From the NCBI GenBank assembly GCA_950295325.1, contig OX485807.1:40828440-40888439 (forward strand): a stretch of DNA of 60,000 bases, in the 5' to 3' direction. Made by a program: the position numbers and the translations under genes. Source of the DNA: Polytrichum commune. Lineage: Eukaryota > Streptophyta > Polytrichopsida > Polytrichales > Polytrichaceae. The notes below the pieces were generated by a model. That model worked only from the letters and a program-made list of their open reading frames with translations. It did no database searches and was not told the origin of the DNA. Below, piece by piece: positions 36,441 to 48,569 of the stretch; position 1 is the first letter of the stretch, and the number at the start of each line of letters is the position of its first letter.

Positions 36441-38598
36441 GGTACGGTTCAAGGTCGTAGAGTGTTGGCAATTGGGAGGCGTTTATAGGTGTTGGTTTTG
36501 GATGGGGTGTTGGTTTAAGCACCCTCTACCTTAGTAGTGATGAATATTATCAGTGCCCCCTAGAAGCTTTGTGAGTTGTTGGGTTTTGGTTCATTTGAGT
36601 CAACATATTTTATGTTTGATACTGAAAATGCAAAGTAAGTGACCATTTTATGGAATAAAGAGGCAACTAAGTGAGACCATAATATGCATAAGTTTAGGTG
36701 TACTCACCTTGATTGATGAAGATTACTGTAAGACCTTGTCATGTAATTGGACTCAAGATCGATTGAGTTATTTGTGTCCAAGAGATTTGTTATACTTTTA
36801 TGTAATGTTATGATTGTCAATTTGAGGATTATCTGGAATGAAGTGGATATACATGAAACATCAATCTGTTAAGAAAATTACAACAATGTATAATGAACCA
36901 TGTGATGTACCACCAATGAAGAGATCAATACTATTGACATTAATTGGTACAGCATTCTATAAAAAAAATCATTAACCATGTTCAAGTTAATTTCTTATTA
37001 GCCTATTCAAATATAGCATGAGAAGCAACTTGTAAATGTTTGTGCAATTAAAATTAGGTGGTCCACCAAGATTTTCTTAATTTTAGCATCATTATAATGT
37101 AAGTTGCTGGAAAAATTCACGAGATTATTGTAATTGATCAAGATAACACCTTTGAAGTCGGAGGCCATCGTCTACAAAATTCCATGCTAATAATAATATT
37201 TGTACAAACACAAATGCTCCTAAAATGTTTTCAAATTTTGTTAACTCAATTCCATCTACCCACTAGTAAGTGGCATTCCAACAAACCCCATGTGTTTATT
37301 ACAATACAAATTTAAACTATAAACCTTAATTAGCATAGTGTTGAAGTCTTTATAGGAGCACATAATCACAATTAAGTATATTTTTGTTGAAATTTACCAA
37401 TATATTTCACTAGGTCAACTCCCTCAAAATAAAGTAACAAATGTCTTTGCGATGATCATGCCACCTGGAATTGTTTTTTAAAAACCATTCCTATATAAGT
37501 TATTTGCAGTTACACATAGATAAGCCCCAAGTGTGAGCCATTTTTGACAGTCAATCATCTACAATTGAGGAAAGTCTAGAGCAGTGCCCAAAAAGTTTTT
37601 GGGCATAGCCGGTCAAGATCCTAGTGATTCTAAATCCAACCGGTTACATGTTGAAATCTTCTAGTTTTGCTTCATTCATTTGAGGTATATTCCACTATAG
37701 ATTCCTCTAAAATGATGGGTAATTCCCCTGAAGTCTCCAACTTCAACCGGTTATTTCTCAAACTCAACCGGTTCATCTGTAACTAACCGCCGGTTCTCCC
37801 CGAGCATTGGTCAGGAGGAACCACTTTCATCCATATAATCGTGAAAAGACAACTCTGCGTCTCCGGTGTTCAACTTGCTATTAGTCTAGGCGGTATCATG
37901 TGGCCACTCTTCTCAATTGCACACATATATTTGAGTGCTATTTAACGTGGCCTGGATTTAACAATTTAAAATTAAATCGTCAATATGACGTACGTTAGAT
38001 CGCAAAAGTACGCAAATATGGTGGTCGGTGAACATGGAATATGCACATTCAAAGTTACGTTTGTTGTGATTGAGATATGTGTTCATGATTGTATAGACAT
38101 CATTCTACATTCAGTACTTGACATATTTGGAAGAATTTATGTGATGATTAGCAGAAACAAAAATCTTAACTTTGCCTTCTTATGAATCTTCCCTTTCAAT
38201 GCCAATTCAGAACTACGAGATGAAATCTTCTCAACAAGCAATTATGAGATGACCCAATGCCTTATTTGATTCAGTAACCAGAATTGTTAGTCTGAGTTGG
38301 AAGTGCCCACAATACTACCACATACTTTAGTATAGTTGAAAGATGTTTTTCAAGTAGACAAGGGTCTACTGCAGGCCCATAGCATGTGAAATCTTATATG
38401 AATTCTTCACAATGTCAGAGACTTACGTTTCTTTGAACCTGAAAAGCAAATTTTGTCAGTCCAGATCATAAACTACTCCGCCGCCGGATGGAAGCAACCT
38501 TCGGGTGATGAGACTCTGCATGTAAGTTAAGTTAGACTTGCACTCTAGATATTGTTGTTGCTGCGGATGTCACCGATGAGATTCTGGCTGCATGGGTC
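36441..38598. other. Intergenic, AT-rich, one R1 copy
   Basis: I see no gene. An R1 element in minus orientation lies at 37590-37804. The remaining sequence has short frames only; the longest (37985-38185, plus) shows no motif. The last 150 bp probably belong to the 3' UTR of the receptor kinase. Confidence 0.45.
37590..37804 (-). repeat. R1 element
   Basis: The copy starts GTTTTTGGGCATAGCCGGTC and ends CCGCCGGTTCTCCCC, with the central blocks GGTTACATGTTGAAATC and CCGGTTATTTCTCAAACTC. Orientation is opposite to 33918-34135. Confidence 0.65.
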
Positions 38599-40947
38599 TT
38601 ACGATGAGCTGGTGGATCCTGTGGCGTTGGAAACATCAGCACTCAAATAATGCGGACTGATGATCTCTTGATGGAATGGCATGGCCTGTGCCGCAAATTC
38701 CATCAGGATCGGCTTCTTTGTGGGAAGTGGAGGTAATATGGCCATGTCCCCTGATTGGAAAACTCGATTCACAATCCTCATTGGTGGTCTCGCACTGGGA
38801 ATCGGATGGGAACACAGCAATCCCAACCTAAGCATATCCCCCATGGAGTCCCACTGCTCTGACGGCATTTCTTGCATTACTGGCATTACAGGGGGATGAA
38901 TGTCACCAGCTGTGGAGTCGTGAAGTGAAGACTCCATGTCGGCCGAGTTCGACTCTATTCCAGGAATCTTAGTGCAGTCGGAAGAATGTCTGTGTAGGAA
39001 ACAAGGGTCCACAATGCTCAGCAGATTTCCAGCTTCAAGTGCATGCCACACAGAGTCAACCAGCATTAGATCCCCTGGGTCCGTTTGCAACGTGTCGATC
39101 GCTCGCCTCCCACACACAACCTCCAGAACCAGCACCCCGAAGCTGTACACATCCGTCTCTTTGGAGGCCTTGCCTGTGTAAGGCATCTCCGGCGCCATGT
39201 AGCCCAAGGTGCCCGCGGCCACGGTCGTCTTCTCCACTTTCTGGTGGTCTATCAAGCGCGCCAGACCGAAATCTCCCAAATGTGCATTGAAGTCTGCATC
39301 CAACATCACGTTGCTGGCCTTGATGTCTCTGTGGAGAACACATTGCTGCCAGTCCTCGTGCAGATATACTACTGCTGCTGCCACTCCCGCAAGAATCTTG
39401 TATCTCAAATCCCATGGTAGAGGATTCAAGGATTTGCAGGAGGCTTCTACCTTCAAGCTTCGATGAGTGTTGCTCCCGCTGAAGAGCCATTGGGCGAGGC
39501 TTTTGTTGGGCATATAGTCGTAAACAAGCAAGAGTTGGCCTTTCTCATGGCACCACCCTTGCAACTGCACCAGATTACGGTGACGGATCTGGTTAATGCT
39601 CGTTGCTTCTGCGATAAAGCCATCCTCCCCGTGCTTGGAGTTGGGCTTCTTGCAGCGCTTCACAGCAATCAAGGCTCCCGAGGGTTGGAGAGTGCCCTTG
39701 TACACCACTCCGAAACCTCCCGACCCGAGGAGCTCGCCGTCACTGAAGTTTTTGGTGGCCTTCCTAAGCTCCTTGTACGTGTACAGCTGCGGTCCCAGGT
39801 CAAGGTGCCTGTTGGTGCCCGGCTCTCGTCCTTCGCTTATCTGCTCCATCCTCAATTTCTTCTGATATCTGAACCAAAAAAGTATGAGCAGGACGAAGGT
39901 TGCAGTACAAGCTCCACAGATACTCAAAATGACTGAAAGGCTAACCCTAATTCTTGCATGCGGTTGTTGATGCCGACATGGCGATGGTGATGGCAATGGC
40001 GATGGTGATGGCAATGGCGATGGTGATGGCAATGGCGATGGTGATGGCAATGGCGATGGAACTGAAAGTGGCATTGGAGTTGGAGTTGGGGATGAGAATG
40101 CAGAGGCTCCGCTGGTTTGGAAACTCCATGAATAAATCTTATGAATCTCTTTACAAGTCCCAGTCGATCCAGAGAACCCGACGTACATGTAGTCATGAAA
40201 CACCGTGCTAAGATCCAGCTCTGACATGTGAATTGCAATGACCGCCGGTTTGACGTCAGAGGCATTGGCGAAGCGCACGTCGAGAACCTGCGTTTCGCCA
40301 TCGTAATCAATCCAAGCCGTGAAGGCAGTCCCCGCTTCACAGAAGTGGTTGCACCGGCGGCCTTGCAATGCGCACGGCAGCTCATGCGTGGCGGTCGAGT
40401 ACACGCTATTAATGTCCACACCGATGTGGTTGTTCCAAGGGTCGCCGTAAATTTCATTTGGGTACGTGTCGAACTCGACCGCAAACATGTGATTTGACGA
40501 GTTGCCATTCTCTTCGGGCGACAGCAAACACAAGGCGCCTCCCCTCGAGTCATTGAAAATGTTGTGCGTTCGGTCCGTTGCGAATGCAAAGGCCAAGCCG
40601 TCTCCTATGAACTCATTGCTGTTGTCACAAAGGATTTGGAATGTGAAGGAGGTGCTGAAGGAAGCCACTCTGCCCGTTACGTTGTCCTTCAATCTGACGG
40701 GGTCCCTGTAAAACAGCTTCCCACAAGAGCCGCTCCCATGGTGTACAGTGTCGTTCCAGTTGAGGGAGTAGGAGAAATCAGTGCTGTTGTAGTAGACATC
40801 TTTCAAAGTGGCAACATGAGTGTGACTGGAGAATGTTTTGAAGGTGAAGTTGGTGTTCTGACTCGCAACCAGAACACCAGAAAGAAGTGTCCCATGAAGA
40901 AACAGTAAAATTGGTGTTTGGATGCGCCTCACCAGCGAGTTCCGCAT
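38599..40947 (-). CDS. L-type lectin receptor-like kinase
   Basis: A single exon encodes 782 residues from ATG 40947. That start is preferred over an in-frame ATG at 41031 because it places a signal peptide (ILLFLHGTLLSGVLVAS) at the N-terminus. Order: signal peptide; legume-lectin domain, roughly residues 30-280, with GDGLAFAFA, the metal-site Asp in AVEFDTYP and DPWNNHIGVD; a Pro/Ser stalk of repeated PSPLPS; one membrane segment (ILSICGACTATFVLLILFWF); a kinase domain with GSGGFGVVYKG, AVKR, HRDIKASN, GDFGLA and GTLGYMAPE; and a C-terminal tail. All catalytic residues are present and it is an RD kinase, so it should be active. A plasma-membrane receptor for sugar or peptide cues, often in defence or development, is the family role; the ligand is unknown. 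A Cys-rich loop (CALQGRRCNHFC) in the lectin domain is unusual. Confidence 0.95.
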   Translation of the reverse strand: MRNSLVRRIQTPILLFLHGTLLSGVLVASQNTNFTFKTFSSHTHVATLKDVYYNSTDFSYSLNWNDTVHHGSGSCGKLFYRDPVRLKDNVTGRVASFSTSFTFQILCDNSNEFIGDGLAFAFATDRTHNIFNDSRGGALCLLSPEENGNSSNHMFAVEFDTYPNEIYGDPWNNHIGVDINSVYSTATHELPCALQGRRCNHFCEAGTAFTAWIDYDGETQVLDVRFANASDVKPAVIAIHMSELDLSTVFHDYMYVGFSGSTGTCKEIHKIYSWSFQTSGASAFSSPTPTPMPLSVPSPLPSPSPLPSPSPLPSPSPLPSPSPCRHQQPHARIRVSLSVILSICGACTATFVLLILFWFRYQKKLRMEQISEGREPGTNRHLDLGPQLYTYKELRKATKNFSDGELLGSGGFGVVYKGTLQPSGALIAVKRCKKPNSKHGEDGFIAEATSINQIRHRNLVQLQGWCHEKGQLLLVYDYMPNKSLAQWLFSGSNTHRSLKVEASCKSLNPLPWDLRYKILAGVAAAVVYLHEDWQQCVLHRDIKASNVMLDADFNAHLGDFGLARLIDHQKVEKTTVAAGTLGYMAPEMPYTGKASKETDVYSFGVLVLEVVCGRRAIDTLQTDPGDLMLVDSVWHALEAGNLLSIVDPCFLHRHSSDCTKIPGIESNSADMESSLHDSTAGDIHPPVMPVMQEMPSEQWDSMGDMLRLGLLCSHPIPSARPPMRIVNRVFQSGDMAILPPLPTKKPILMEFAAQAMPFHQEIISPHYLSADVSNATGSTSSS
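39975..40065 (+). repeat. 18 bp coding minisatellite in the receptor stalk
   Basis: The unit GGCGATGGTGATGGCAAT repeats about four to five times almost perfectly. On the coding (minus) strand it gives repeated Pro-Ser-Pro-Leu-Pro-Ser. Each unit is two sextets, so copy changes keep frame and only lengthen or shorten the stalk between lectin domain and membrane. Confidence 0.9.
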
Positions 40948-41990
40948 GGTGGCAAGTGAGGCTGTGTGATGTGTTGGGTTTACATATGAGCTTAGAGTAC
41001 GCCCAAGAGCGAAGCATATCGACTCATTCACGCCAACTTCAACTTGCGGTTGGCGTCATCTCTCTCTCTAACTAGCTCAACTTCGGTATCGAAGCATGTG
41101 CAGTGAAGAACAATCAATACTTGGAAAACTAAATTCGAGTCACCTACAATATGGACCGTTTGAGAAATGGAATCTGCCTAAGCTACCATGATTGGCAGAT
41201 CCCGAAGATTTCTACCTATCTAGTTCATGCGTCAGATGAAGTCTGAGTAGCTTGTTGGCTATGTAAACCCGGTATGTCAGGTTTACATACGAACTCAAGT
41301 TTGTGCCCGATGATAAAGCGCCTCTTAGCGAAGTCTGTCATTCACGCCAACCTAAACGTCTCTCTTTCCAACTAGCTTGAGGAGGTGAAGTTGAACTTAT
41401 GTGGACGCATCAACACTACGAAAACTAAACTTCAGTCCTATTACATGGCCAAGAAGGTCATCATACAACTAGAACCAAACAATGCCATGTCTTGGTTGAC
41501 AATTATGTTTGTAGGCTTGATATAATGCTAAACACAAATAACCTATCAACAAATTTTAAGCAAGATGTGAGTTTAGACACATACCATGTCATAAGAACTT
41601 TACACTGGGAAACACCTTGTTGAATTCCAGAAAACATTAACCCACGGGTTAACACCGCGAGCACACTGTCCAGTTACCCACACACCATGTTCCACATACT
41701 GAGAACCATGCTCTATAACGTGAAGTAACCTTAGCTTCATAACCTCACGTCGCTTTGCATATGACCTCAAGTCTTTGCCCGTGTCCAAACGTGAAGCGTC
41801 TCTCATTCATGACAAGCTCTCTCTCTCTCTCACTCACTCACTCACTCATTAGTTCAACTTCAGTGTCCAAGGGTGAAGTGTCTCTCATTCATGCCAAGCT
41901 CCAGTGGACATCATTCCTCTCTCTCCCTAATTAGTTCGACTTCGGTCTCAACCATCGAGCAGGTGAAGTTGTGCTAATGAATACCCATCA
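40948..41990 (-). promoter_or_regulatory. Receptor kinase upstream region made of diverged repeats
   Basis: At least three related segments (about 40985-41150, 41285-41440 and 41755-41995, the last doubled inside) share AAGCG, CATTCACGCCAA, TCTCTCTCTC, TAACTAGCTC(A/G)ACTTC, GAAGTTG and ACTAAACTTCAGTC-like blocks. A CT/CACT microsatellite lies at 41818-41850. The region upstream of the start codon thus grew by local duplication. No TATA box stands out. The regulatory role is inferred from position only. Confidence 0.5.
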
Positions 41991-43517
41991 GTTCCATGAA
42001 GACTAGATTTTTGAGTCCTCGTCACAGGCTCTGACCGAATTGATGAACTGTTTGAAGAAGAACCTGACTAAGTGATGACTTGCAATTATCAAATTTTTCT
42101 ACTTACATAGCTAATGCTCTATTTGCTTGGATCGTTCCAGGAAATCCTAAACAGCCACAACTCAATATGCTGCAGTACTTGCATTTGATCATGTGATTTC
42201 CATATCAAGTGGAGTTGTTGAATGATCTAAAAGGTGCGACCGTGCAATAAATGATCAATCTCTATTTTGGACATATTGGGGAAATCACTAATCGCCATCT
42301 CAAACTTGCAATTTTTCAAATAATGTGCTCCCTCTATCACTCGATAACTGCTTGTCCAGTCACGAACTTCGCGTTCTGCACAAATCTCCTGCCCATTCCT
42401 GCTCATAGGATGTATCATATCTTGAAATACATTTGGTGCCTAGTATAGATCGATCGGCTTCTCATTCCTTTCAAGCTGGTGCGTCCATCACAAAAACTAA
42501 GTAATCTAGACCTCCAGATCTAAAGTAATTAACAACTCCTCTCATCCTAGACTTGGTTGGAACAGCAGTGGTTTGAGAGCTCACTAGAATTCTTGGATTT
42601 CCAAGCCCAATGAGTGAAACGAAGTGAACAACTCTGGATCCTAAGATCTAAGATGATGCAAAGTTCTTAAAAGTCTAATTACCTCCAACAAAGCAGTAAT
42701 TCATGCTTCGTGTCGGCCCTGACCCACAAATCTTGCTGATGATTCCCTGGTAGTTACCCAACACTAAACAGCCCGTGGCCATCAAAGTGAGTAATGTTTA
42801 CAAAACATTTCAAGCGTGGCGACAGCTTTACTTACAAAATGTTAGTCATTTTGAATCAGCCCTTTTGACATCATCTTGATGTATTTTTAGTCCCATAAGC
42901 CTTTTGGCATGCTGGACTTTCATCAATTCATTCACACGAGTTGCAACAGAAAACATACAAATGCAATTTGAAGGAAATTCCTTCCAGGTCATCTACGTAC
43001 CAAGTGCACCAAAACTAAGTTCCTAAAAAAAACTAGACCTGTGAATGTTAGCAATGAGCATCATTGAAGGACCGCAACAATGAGATATTAGCAAAATCCA
43101 AGTGATTGTTTATGGACTAAATAACCAATGAGAGTAGAGTGGATGACGAGCTGTGGAAGTGGCCAATCATTGTCCTACTTGACATGGCCATTGGTGATAA
43201 CCAAACATCTCAAGGACAAAATCTTGGAATTATGGATGATATCGTGCCTACACGGATGAAACAATGTGACAAATTGTCTTGTAGCCCTCCTACTCTTGGA
43301 TGAGCAATCAGTTTTATGAACTTTTATGATGGACACTTGTTAATCTGCCACTTTTTTCCATCAACTCTATGACTACTATTTAAACTTCTCCTAGACTTTG
43401 ATTTGCATTAATCAGAGTTTGTAATACATGAATTTGTACAAAATTTGAAAGCACCAAGGTTGCGATTCATGTAACGAATGAGGAGGGACAACCATTATGA
43501 GTAAAATTACTAAGCAG

Positions 43518-44515
43518 ATCTTAAATGGACAATTGTAGTTTTGCAACCGTGACTTCTCATATGATATGAAACAAGCAATTAGTGCAAGATATTCAGCAAA
43601 ATGTGCACAAGCACGCTGAAGTACACAATTCCATTACCCTACATAGGTTTAAGTGGAAGTGACTCAAAATTTTATATTAATTTTGAATTTTGGGAAGGAA
43701 AAAATCATAAAGATTTGAAAAAAAAATGATGTACAAAGCCAAGTAATTTATGTTGACAAAAGAAACATTCAAGAAAAATCTACATATTTTGGAAGACGGT
43801 GCAAGTATATTTATTGAACACGTAATTGTCTAATTTTTTTAAATGATAAAATTACATTAGATTGATGTTTTTTTTTTGCAAATTTTTGTAATGGTGCCCT
43901 CAAGTTTATAATGATTTCAATGAATATGAAAAAAAATAAAACCTTCAAAATATTTAAGGTCATGAAATCTAAACCGAGAACCATATTTAGCCATTACCTT
44001 TTGAGCAATATTTTTAATGATAAGTTTTGAAGATCTCATCTTGGTATCCTATATTTGAGTACCTAACACAATAATAAAGGGCAACAATAAAGGGCACCAT
44101 GAAAGAATACCAATTTAAACAACACTTTGCTACTACTTTTAGGTGTTTGACCAAAAACATTTATGGTTTTAGTACACTAGAGAATTTTTTAATTTTTTTT
44201 ACACTTGAACGTGCTTACTCTCAAATCCAAAATGTACATGTAGCCATCTTTCGAATATCTTATTCATTAGTCAAAATGAAGTTTTTCTTTCTTATTAAAT
44301 AATCATACAAGTCCTCCCCACATTTGTTGACTGATCATGAGTCTAGAATAACAAACAAATTTTGAACACGTAGTCCAATCTCTTGTAGACATTTTATGTC
44401 TTTTTTAAATCCCTTTCTTAGACACACACATGGGATCCATACCTAACCATATAGCACACAAATATAGGTGTCCATTTAAAATGAGTGATTGGATTAGGCC
44501 TGCCTATCTTAGTCC
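43518..44515 (+). repeat. R2 element split by an insertion
   Basis: The left part (GCAGATCTTAAATGGACAAT, then AAGCAATTAGTGCAAGAT) and the right part (TTTTGAACACGTAGTCCAATC, then CACACAAATATAGGTGTCCA) match the two ends of R2. About 600 bp of extra AT-rich sequence (roughly 43620-44225) separates them and is of unknown origin. Confidence 0.55.
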
Positions 44516-44778
44516 GTACTAATTGGAGTCCGAATTCTTGACTTTGGATTTAAATGACTGAATGGACTTTGTTTTTGGTACTTACTCAAATTTTGGGTTT
44601 TGGGGCAACCAAGTGAGACCATGACACCCACAATAAATAGGTGTATTCCCCTCAATTGATGAATAATGTACCATAGTACTTGGGCATGTTGGATTGATTG
44701 AGTTACTATGCTTAATTAATTAGAATGTTGTAGAATGTTAATGGAAAAATTCAAAAATAAAGTCATACAAAACCTTAG

Positions 44779-44990
44779 GGCCACTTCACACACGAGACTG
44801 AGAGCCCGTGACCATATAACACTTCAAGCACACTCATTGGTGGAAAAGGCGGAGCTGGTCCAAGTTCGCTTCACACTACGCTTGAGGGACCAACGGAGTG
44901 TATAAGTGAATGCAAGTTAATCCATGTTTTGGACCTTCACTTGAGTGAACATACTCTTGGTTGTTCCGTTGGTCCCTCAAGCATTCACAT
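44779..44990 (+). mobile_element. R4 element end with internal inverted repeat
   Basis: It begins GGGCCACTTCACACACGAG and continues CCCGTGACCAT, CTCATTGGTGGAAAAGGCGG and GGTCCAAGTTCGCTTCACAC, matching the left part of the element at 48719-49065. The right end is not found; an inverted repeat of CTTGAGGGACCAACGG follows. Confidence 0.55.
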
Positions 44991-46086
44991 GCTCCGTTGG
45001 AATCTTCATGTACACCACCAGCACAAATAACACACTAGTGCCATTTGTTTTTATTCTGCACAACTTTCTCTCCGTATTGGACCTGATTAATTGTTTGGAA
45101 CTAGATTATTTGAATGATGTCTTTCGTCTCTGTCTCTTTCCGATAGTGGCATGATTTTATTCTTGCATTTGAGTGTTATACACGAATGCGCTATGTGAGT
45201 TTGATACACTTGAAAAGATCCAAGGACACTCTCTCTTATGCATTGGGTGTTGTCTTACTTAAGGTCATATGTTCCTTTATTCACATCTGATTAAATATGA
45301 AAATAAGCTTACGCATTCATCATGAAGGATTTGAAAAACACAATTCAATCAAGATGTTGTCCACATTCCATGGTACACATTGATATTTGTGATATTTATG
45401 GTATTCATTATTGCCATGACACATAGGGTTGTATTAAGATGGTTCGCCAACACGGCATTCTAATTGGCCCCTACCTAGATAACAAACATAGTAGGGTGAC
45501 TCTTCAGTGTATCAACACATCTATAATTTTGTGGAGAGTTCGTTATTTTTTATTTATTTTTTAAATCATCTATATTTTGAGTTCCCGTACCAAATAGTTG
45601 TTACCTTCAATAACCAATATAAATACACCAACTTTGTTTCATACATTCTACACAATCCCCAAATCCTAGACATTTCTTTATTTCCAAATGGCTACCATTA
45701 GAGCTTAGGGATCTTTGGTTCCCTTTACATTGCCCCTTGATGAAGATGGCCATGTTGTTGTTTTAGAGGACTTGCTTAGTTTGAGATTCAATCTCCAGGT
45801 AGGAACCATGCACATCAAGTAGGAAATGTACAGTGTGGATGAAAATGAATATGAAACATCTCGATGCTAAAGGACATAAGTGAAGATGGTCATTTTTGGA
45901 TTTTGGGTATGGGATCCTTTAGGGTTATATTTCCTTCCGATTCGCAAAATGTCAGTGAATATTGATAGATCCCATTACATGAGGTTGGCTCGCTAGGGAC
46001 CTCCATCTCAATGTCCACCTCTGCACCCTCTTTCATCGTCTTCAAGTGTGACTATTGTTGAGGCTTGAAACTAACAAAGTCTAAAA

Positions 46087-47830
46087 ATGTTTAAATATGA
46101 TCTTGACACTATTGACTTTGATACAATTGAGGATTATGATAGCAAATACTTACCATCTTCATTTGACGGTGACATATTATTTTTGTTGCCCCTTATGGCA
46201 TTGGGGGTTCCAAGTGTGTATGACCGTTCCATGGGTGGCATAGACAAGGTGTGCGACAAACACCTTTAGTGCACAACAAAGACAACAAATATCCAAAATG
46301 AATTTGGAGTCCCTTGCAATCGTTCTTCTTGTGGCAATCATCTGCAATGCAAAACAAGTATAGTGATTACATGTGGGTGCAAGCATGGTAAAGTGGACAA
46401 CTCTTGATCCTTGCACAAGTTCAAATGCAAGTGATTCAGAACAATATACTAACTTTGAAGTTGCCAATTGGCATTTTTGCATATTCATCTATAATCATAT
46501 CCTATATACAGTGGTGTTTGTAGGATATGATTATAGATGAATATGCAAAAACACCAATATGTAATCTTGCAAAGATGGTGCATAACAAGTAGCTCCAACA
46601 CTCTAGCAACAAAAAGACTTGCTTATACAAAGTGACAATGACGATATGATTCAAGCGTTCATGTAAATTTAAAATTATATATAGAACATGGTTGAAAGGT
46701 GGTTCTATTGTTAAAGGCCCAAACTCTACATCTTTTAAATTGAAGGTTGTTGCTAGGTATGGAGACCCCAAGCTATTGGTAGATGCAATGAAGTCATATC
46801 CGGATGTAGAAGGTGTGAACACAAGGGACTGTGCCTTGGAGTTGCTTGAGTCCACAAAACGGCACCAAGTGTTGAATGTGACTTGCATCACCCCAACAAA
46901 GTAAGCTACTTGATTCCTTACTGTGATACTAGGGTAAAAAGTGCATATATAGAAGAGTCCTTAAATGTTGCAAAGCATAGTGTGGCTCATACCACGCCGG
47001 TGCTGAAAACTGACTATCATGTTTTCTATTGGCACATCATAAGATTACCACCCAACTCTGCCAAAAGATGTTGGGCAATGCAAGTCAATACATGGTCTTC
47101 ATGCATTGCCAAGGTGGAACTGGAAAACATGGCAACCCGGCTTCCACGTTACAAAGGTATGAGGAAAAAATACCTCTCCACTTACAATGTGGAGTATGAG
47201 TTTTGGTTTTCCCCCAATGATGTCAAGCATTGTGTGAGTGGTAGCAAGAAGAAATATGTGTTGGATTGGCATGTAGTACCCCAACACATGGCCGGTGAAG
47301 ATAAACATCAATATGTCAAAGGGTGGAGGTGTTGGCGCTCGAAGATGTCAACTTCCAGTTGCACCAGAGGGAGGCACTATCTTCTCGCCATAGGCTTTCC
47401 ACAATTGCCACACTTCCAATCCCTCACTTGCAACTCTGGTTGCCACCAAACCATATGCATGCCCAACTGGTAAGATAATGCGTCATAATATGGCAACACC
47501 AACGGCCAACTACAATAAGAAATGGGAGAATGTTGAACTCATGGACGGTCATTATGTGGTTGGAGTAATTGCCATTCCCGAGGTTTGGAGTGTTGATCAA
47601 CACCGTCTCCAAGGAGGACATTGTATATTGTGTCACAATTGGTGACATTCCGCATTATACAAGCCGGACTGCATGAAAACGTCATCTCAGTCTTTGGGAA
47701 AGAAAAAACAATGGATGTATTGCAAACATCTTCATAATGTGTTTAGATTTATGTGCAAGGTAGATTATGATCACGGGGAGGTCACTCCCTCTTTAATTGA
47801 TGCATACACATGCACTCAGGACCTATTTAT
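46087..47830 (+). pseudogene. Decayed SWIM zinc-finger transposase-like gene
   Basis: Pieces in different frames line up in order as one protein: 46087-46269 (SSFDGDILFLLP, SVYDRSMGGIDKVCDKHL), reading past a stop to CTTKTTNIQNEFG; 46692-46904 (ARYGDPKLLVDAMKSYP); 46883-47473 (FYWHIIRLPPNSAKRCWAMQ, EYEFWFSPNDVKHCVSGSKK); and 47490-47830 (KWENVELMDGHYVVGVIAIP, then SSQSLGKKKQWMYCKHLHNV and FRFMCKVDYD). The last piece is a SWIM-type Cys/His finger region. This resembles large repeated proteins in seed-free plants that I would group with Mutator-like or FAR1-like elements; that link is from memory. Stops, frameshifts and a missing central catalytic part show it is dead. Confidence 0.6.
46474..46551 (+). 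repeat. Perfect 31 bp inverted repeat with a 16-base loop
   Basis: Bases 46474-46504 and 46521-46551 are exact reverse complements (the arm begins TTTTTGCATATTCATC and ends ATCATATCCTA). The flanks pair further with mismatches (TTGGCA against CACCAA). It lies inside the decayed transposase-like gene. A terminator is unlikely; a small-RNA hairpin or a repair-born palindrome is possible. Confidence 0.9.
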
Positions 47831-48569
47831 CGGGGGGTTATTTACCTTGTAGAATAGATTATAAGGTATGGTATTTTTCAAAATAAAGGTAAATTCTTAT
47901 ATTTTAATACACCCTATAATTTTTTTAGGGTATCATTTAAAAATACCCTATTTTATTTATACTACTTTTTTTCTTTCTTATACTCCAAGTATCCAATTGT
48001 TTTGACTTTAACCCAATTTTTTTTTCTTGGAGCCCAACTATTGTCCATTTTTTTCTTAAACCGCATTTTATTTCGTACACCCTTTTTTTCTTTGGTTCTG
48101 TAAGCGACATTCTTTTTTCATGAAGGACATTTCTCTTCTTACAACCATGAATTGTGAAGTTCAGCCACAATGCTAAACTCACATGAACTAAATCAAAACA
48201 ATAAACCTAAGGCAAAGGCAAGCAACTGAAGCATTGTCTTACTCTGTGAAATAAAGTTAAACAAGCATTGAATTTTTCCCTCCCGGCACGTGGGTAGAGA
48301 CCATTAACTCCACATTGGAACCGTTGGTTGAGTAACGTTCAAGCAAGCGAGCGTGCGAAGTCATCCATCCAAGCATTTTCAACAGAAAATTGCCTTTTTT
48401 TCGTCCACTAGCACAGACCCTACCCTAGACTTGCTACCCCTAGTAATTGTTTCCATGTTATTTTACATGTACTGACTAGATAAAAGGGGCCATTACATGT
48501 GATGGTATTTTACATGCTCTGGACAAATGGTATGGGTTTGGACTTTGGGCTTGGGCTTGGCCTTGGCCT
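47831..48569. other. Intergenic, T-rich, no gene seen
   Basis: Several runs of T occur at 47920-48120. No motif-bearing frame was found. CTTGGGCTTGG-type repeats lie at 48545-48570 next to the TIR elements. Confidence 0.4.

Larger units (their letters stand above)
41991..46086. other. Intergenic with R2 and R4 copies
   Basis: No gene is supported. An interrupted R2 copy spans 43518-44515. An R4 end lies at 44779-44895, followed by an inverted pair around CTTGAGGGACCAACGG (44882-44897) and CCGTTGGTCCCTCAAG (44966-44981). The stretch 45700-46030 may belong to the degenerate transposase-like protein below, but I cannot read it in frame. Confidence 0.4.

Noticed and set aside
39056-40711. Several long frames antisense or out of frame within the receptor kinase
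   Set aside because: They mirror the GC-rich coding strand and lack their own motifs.
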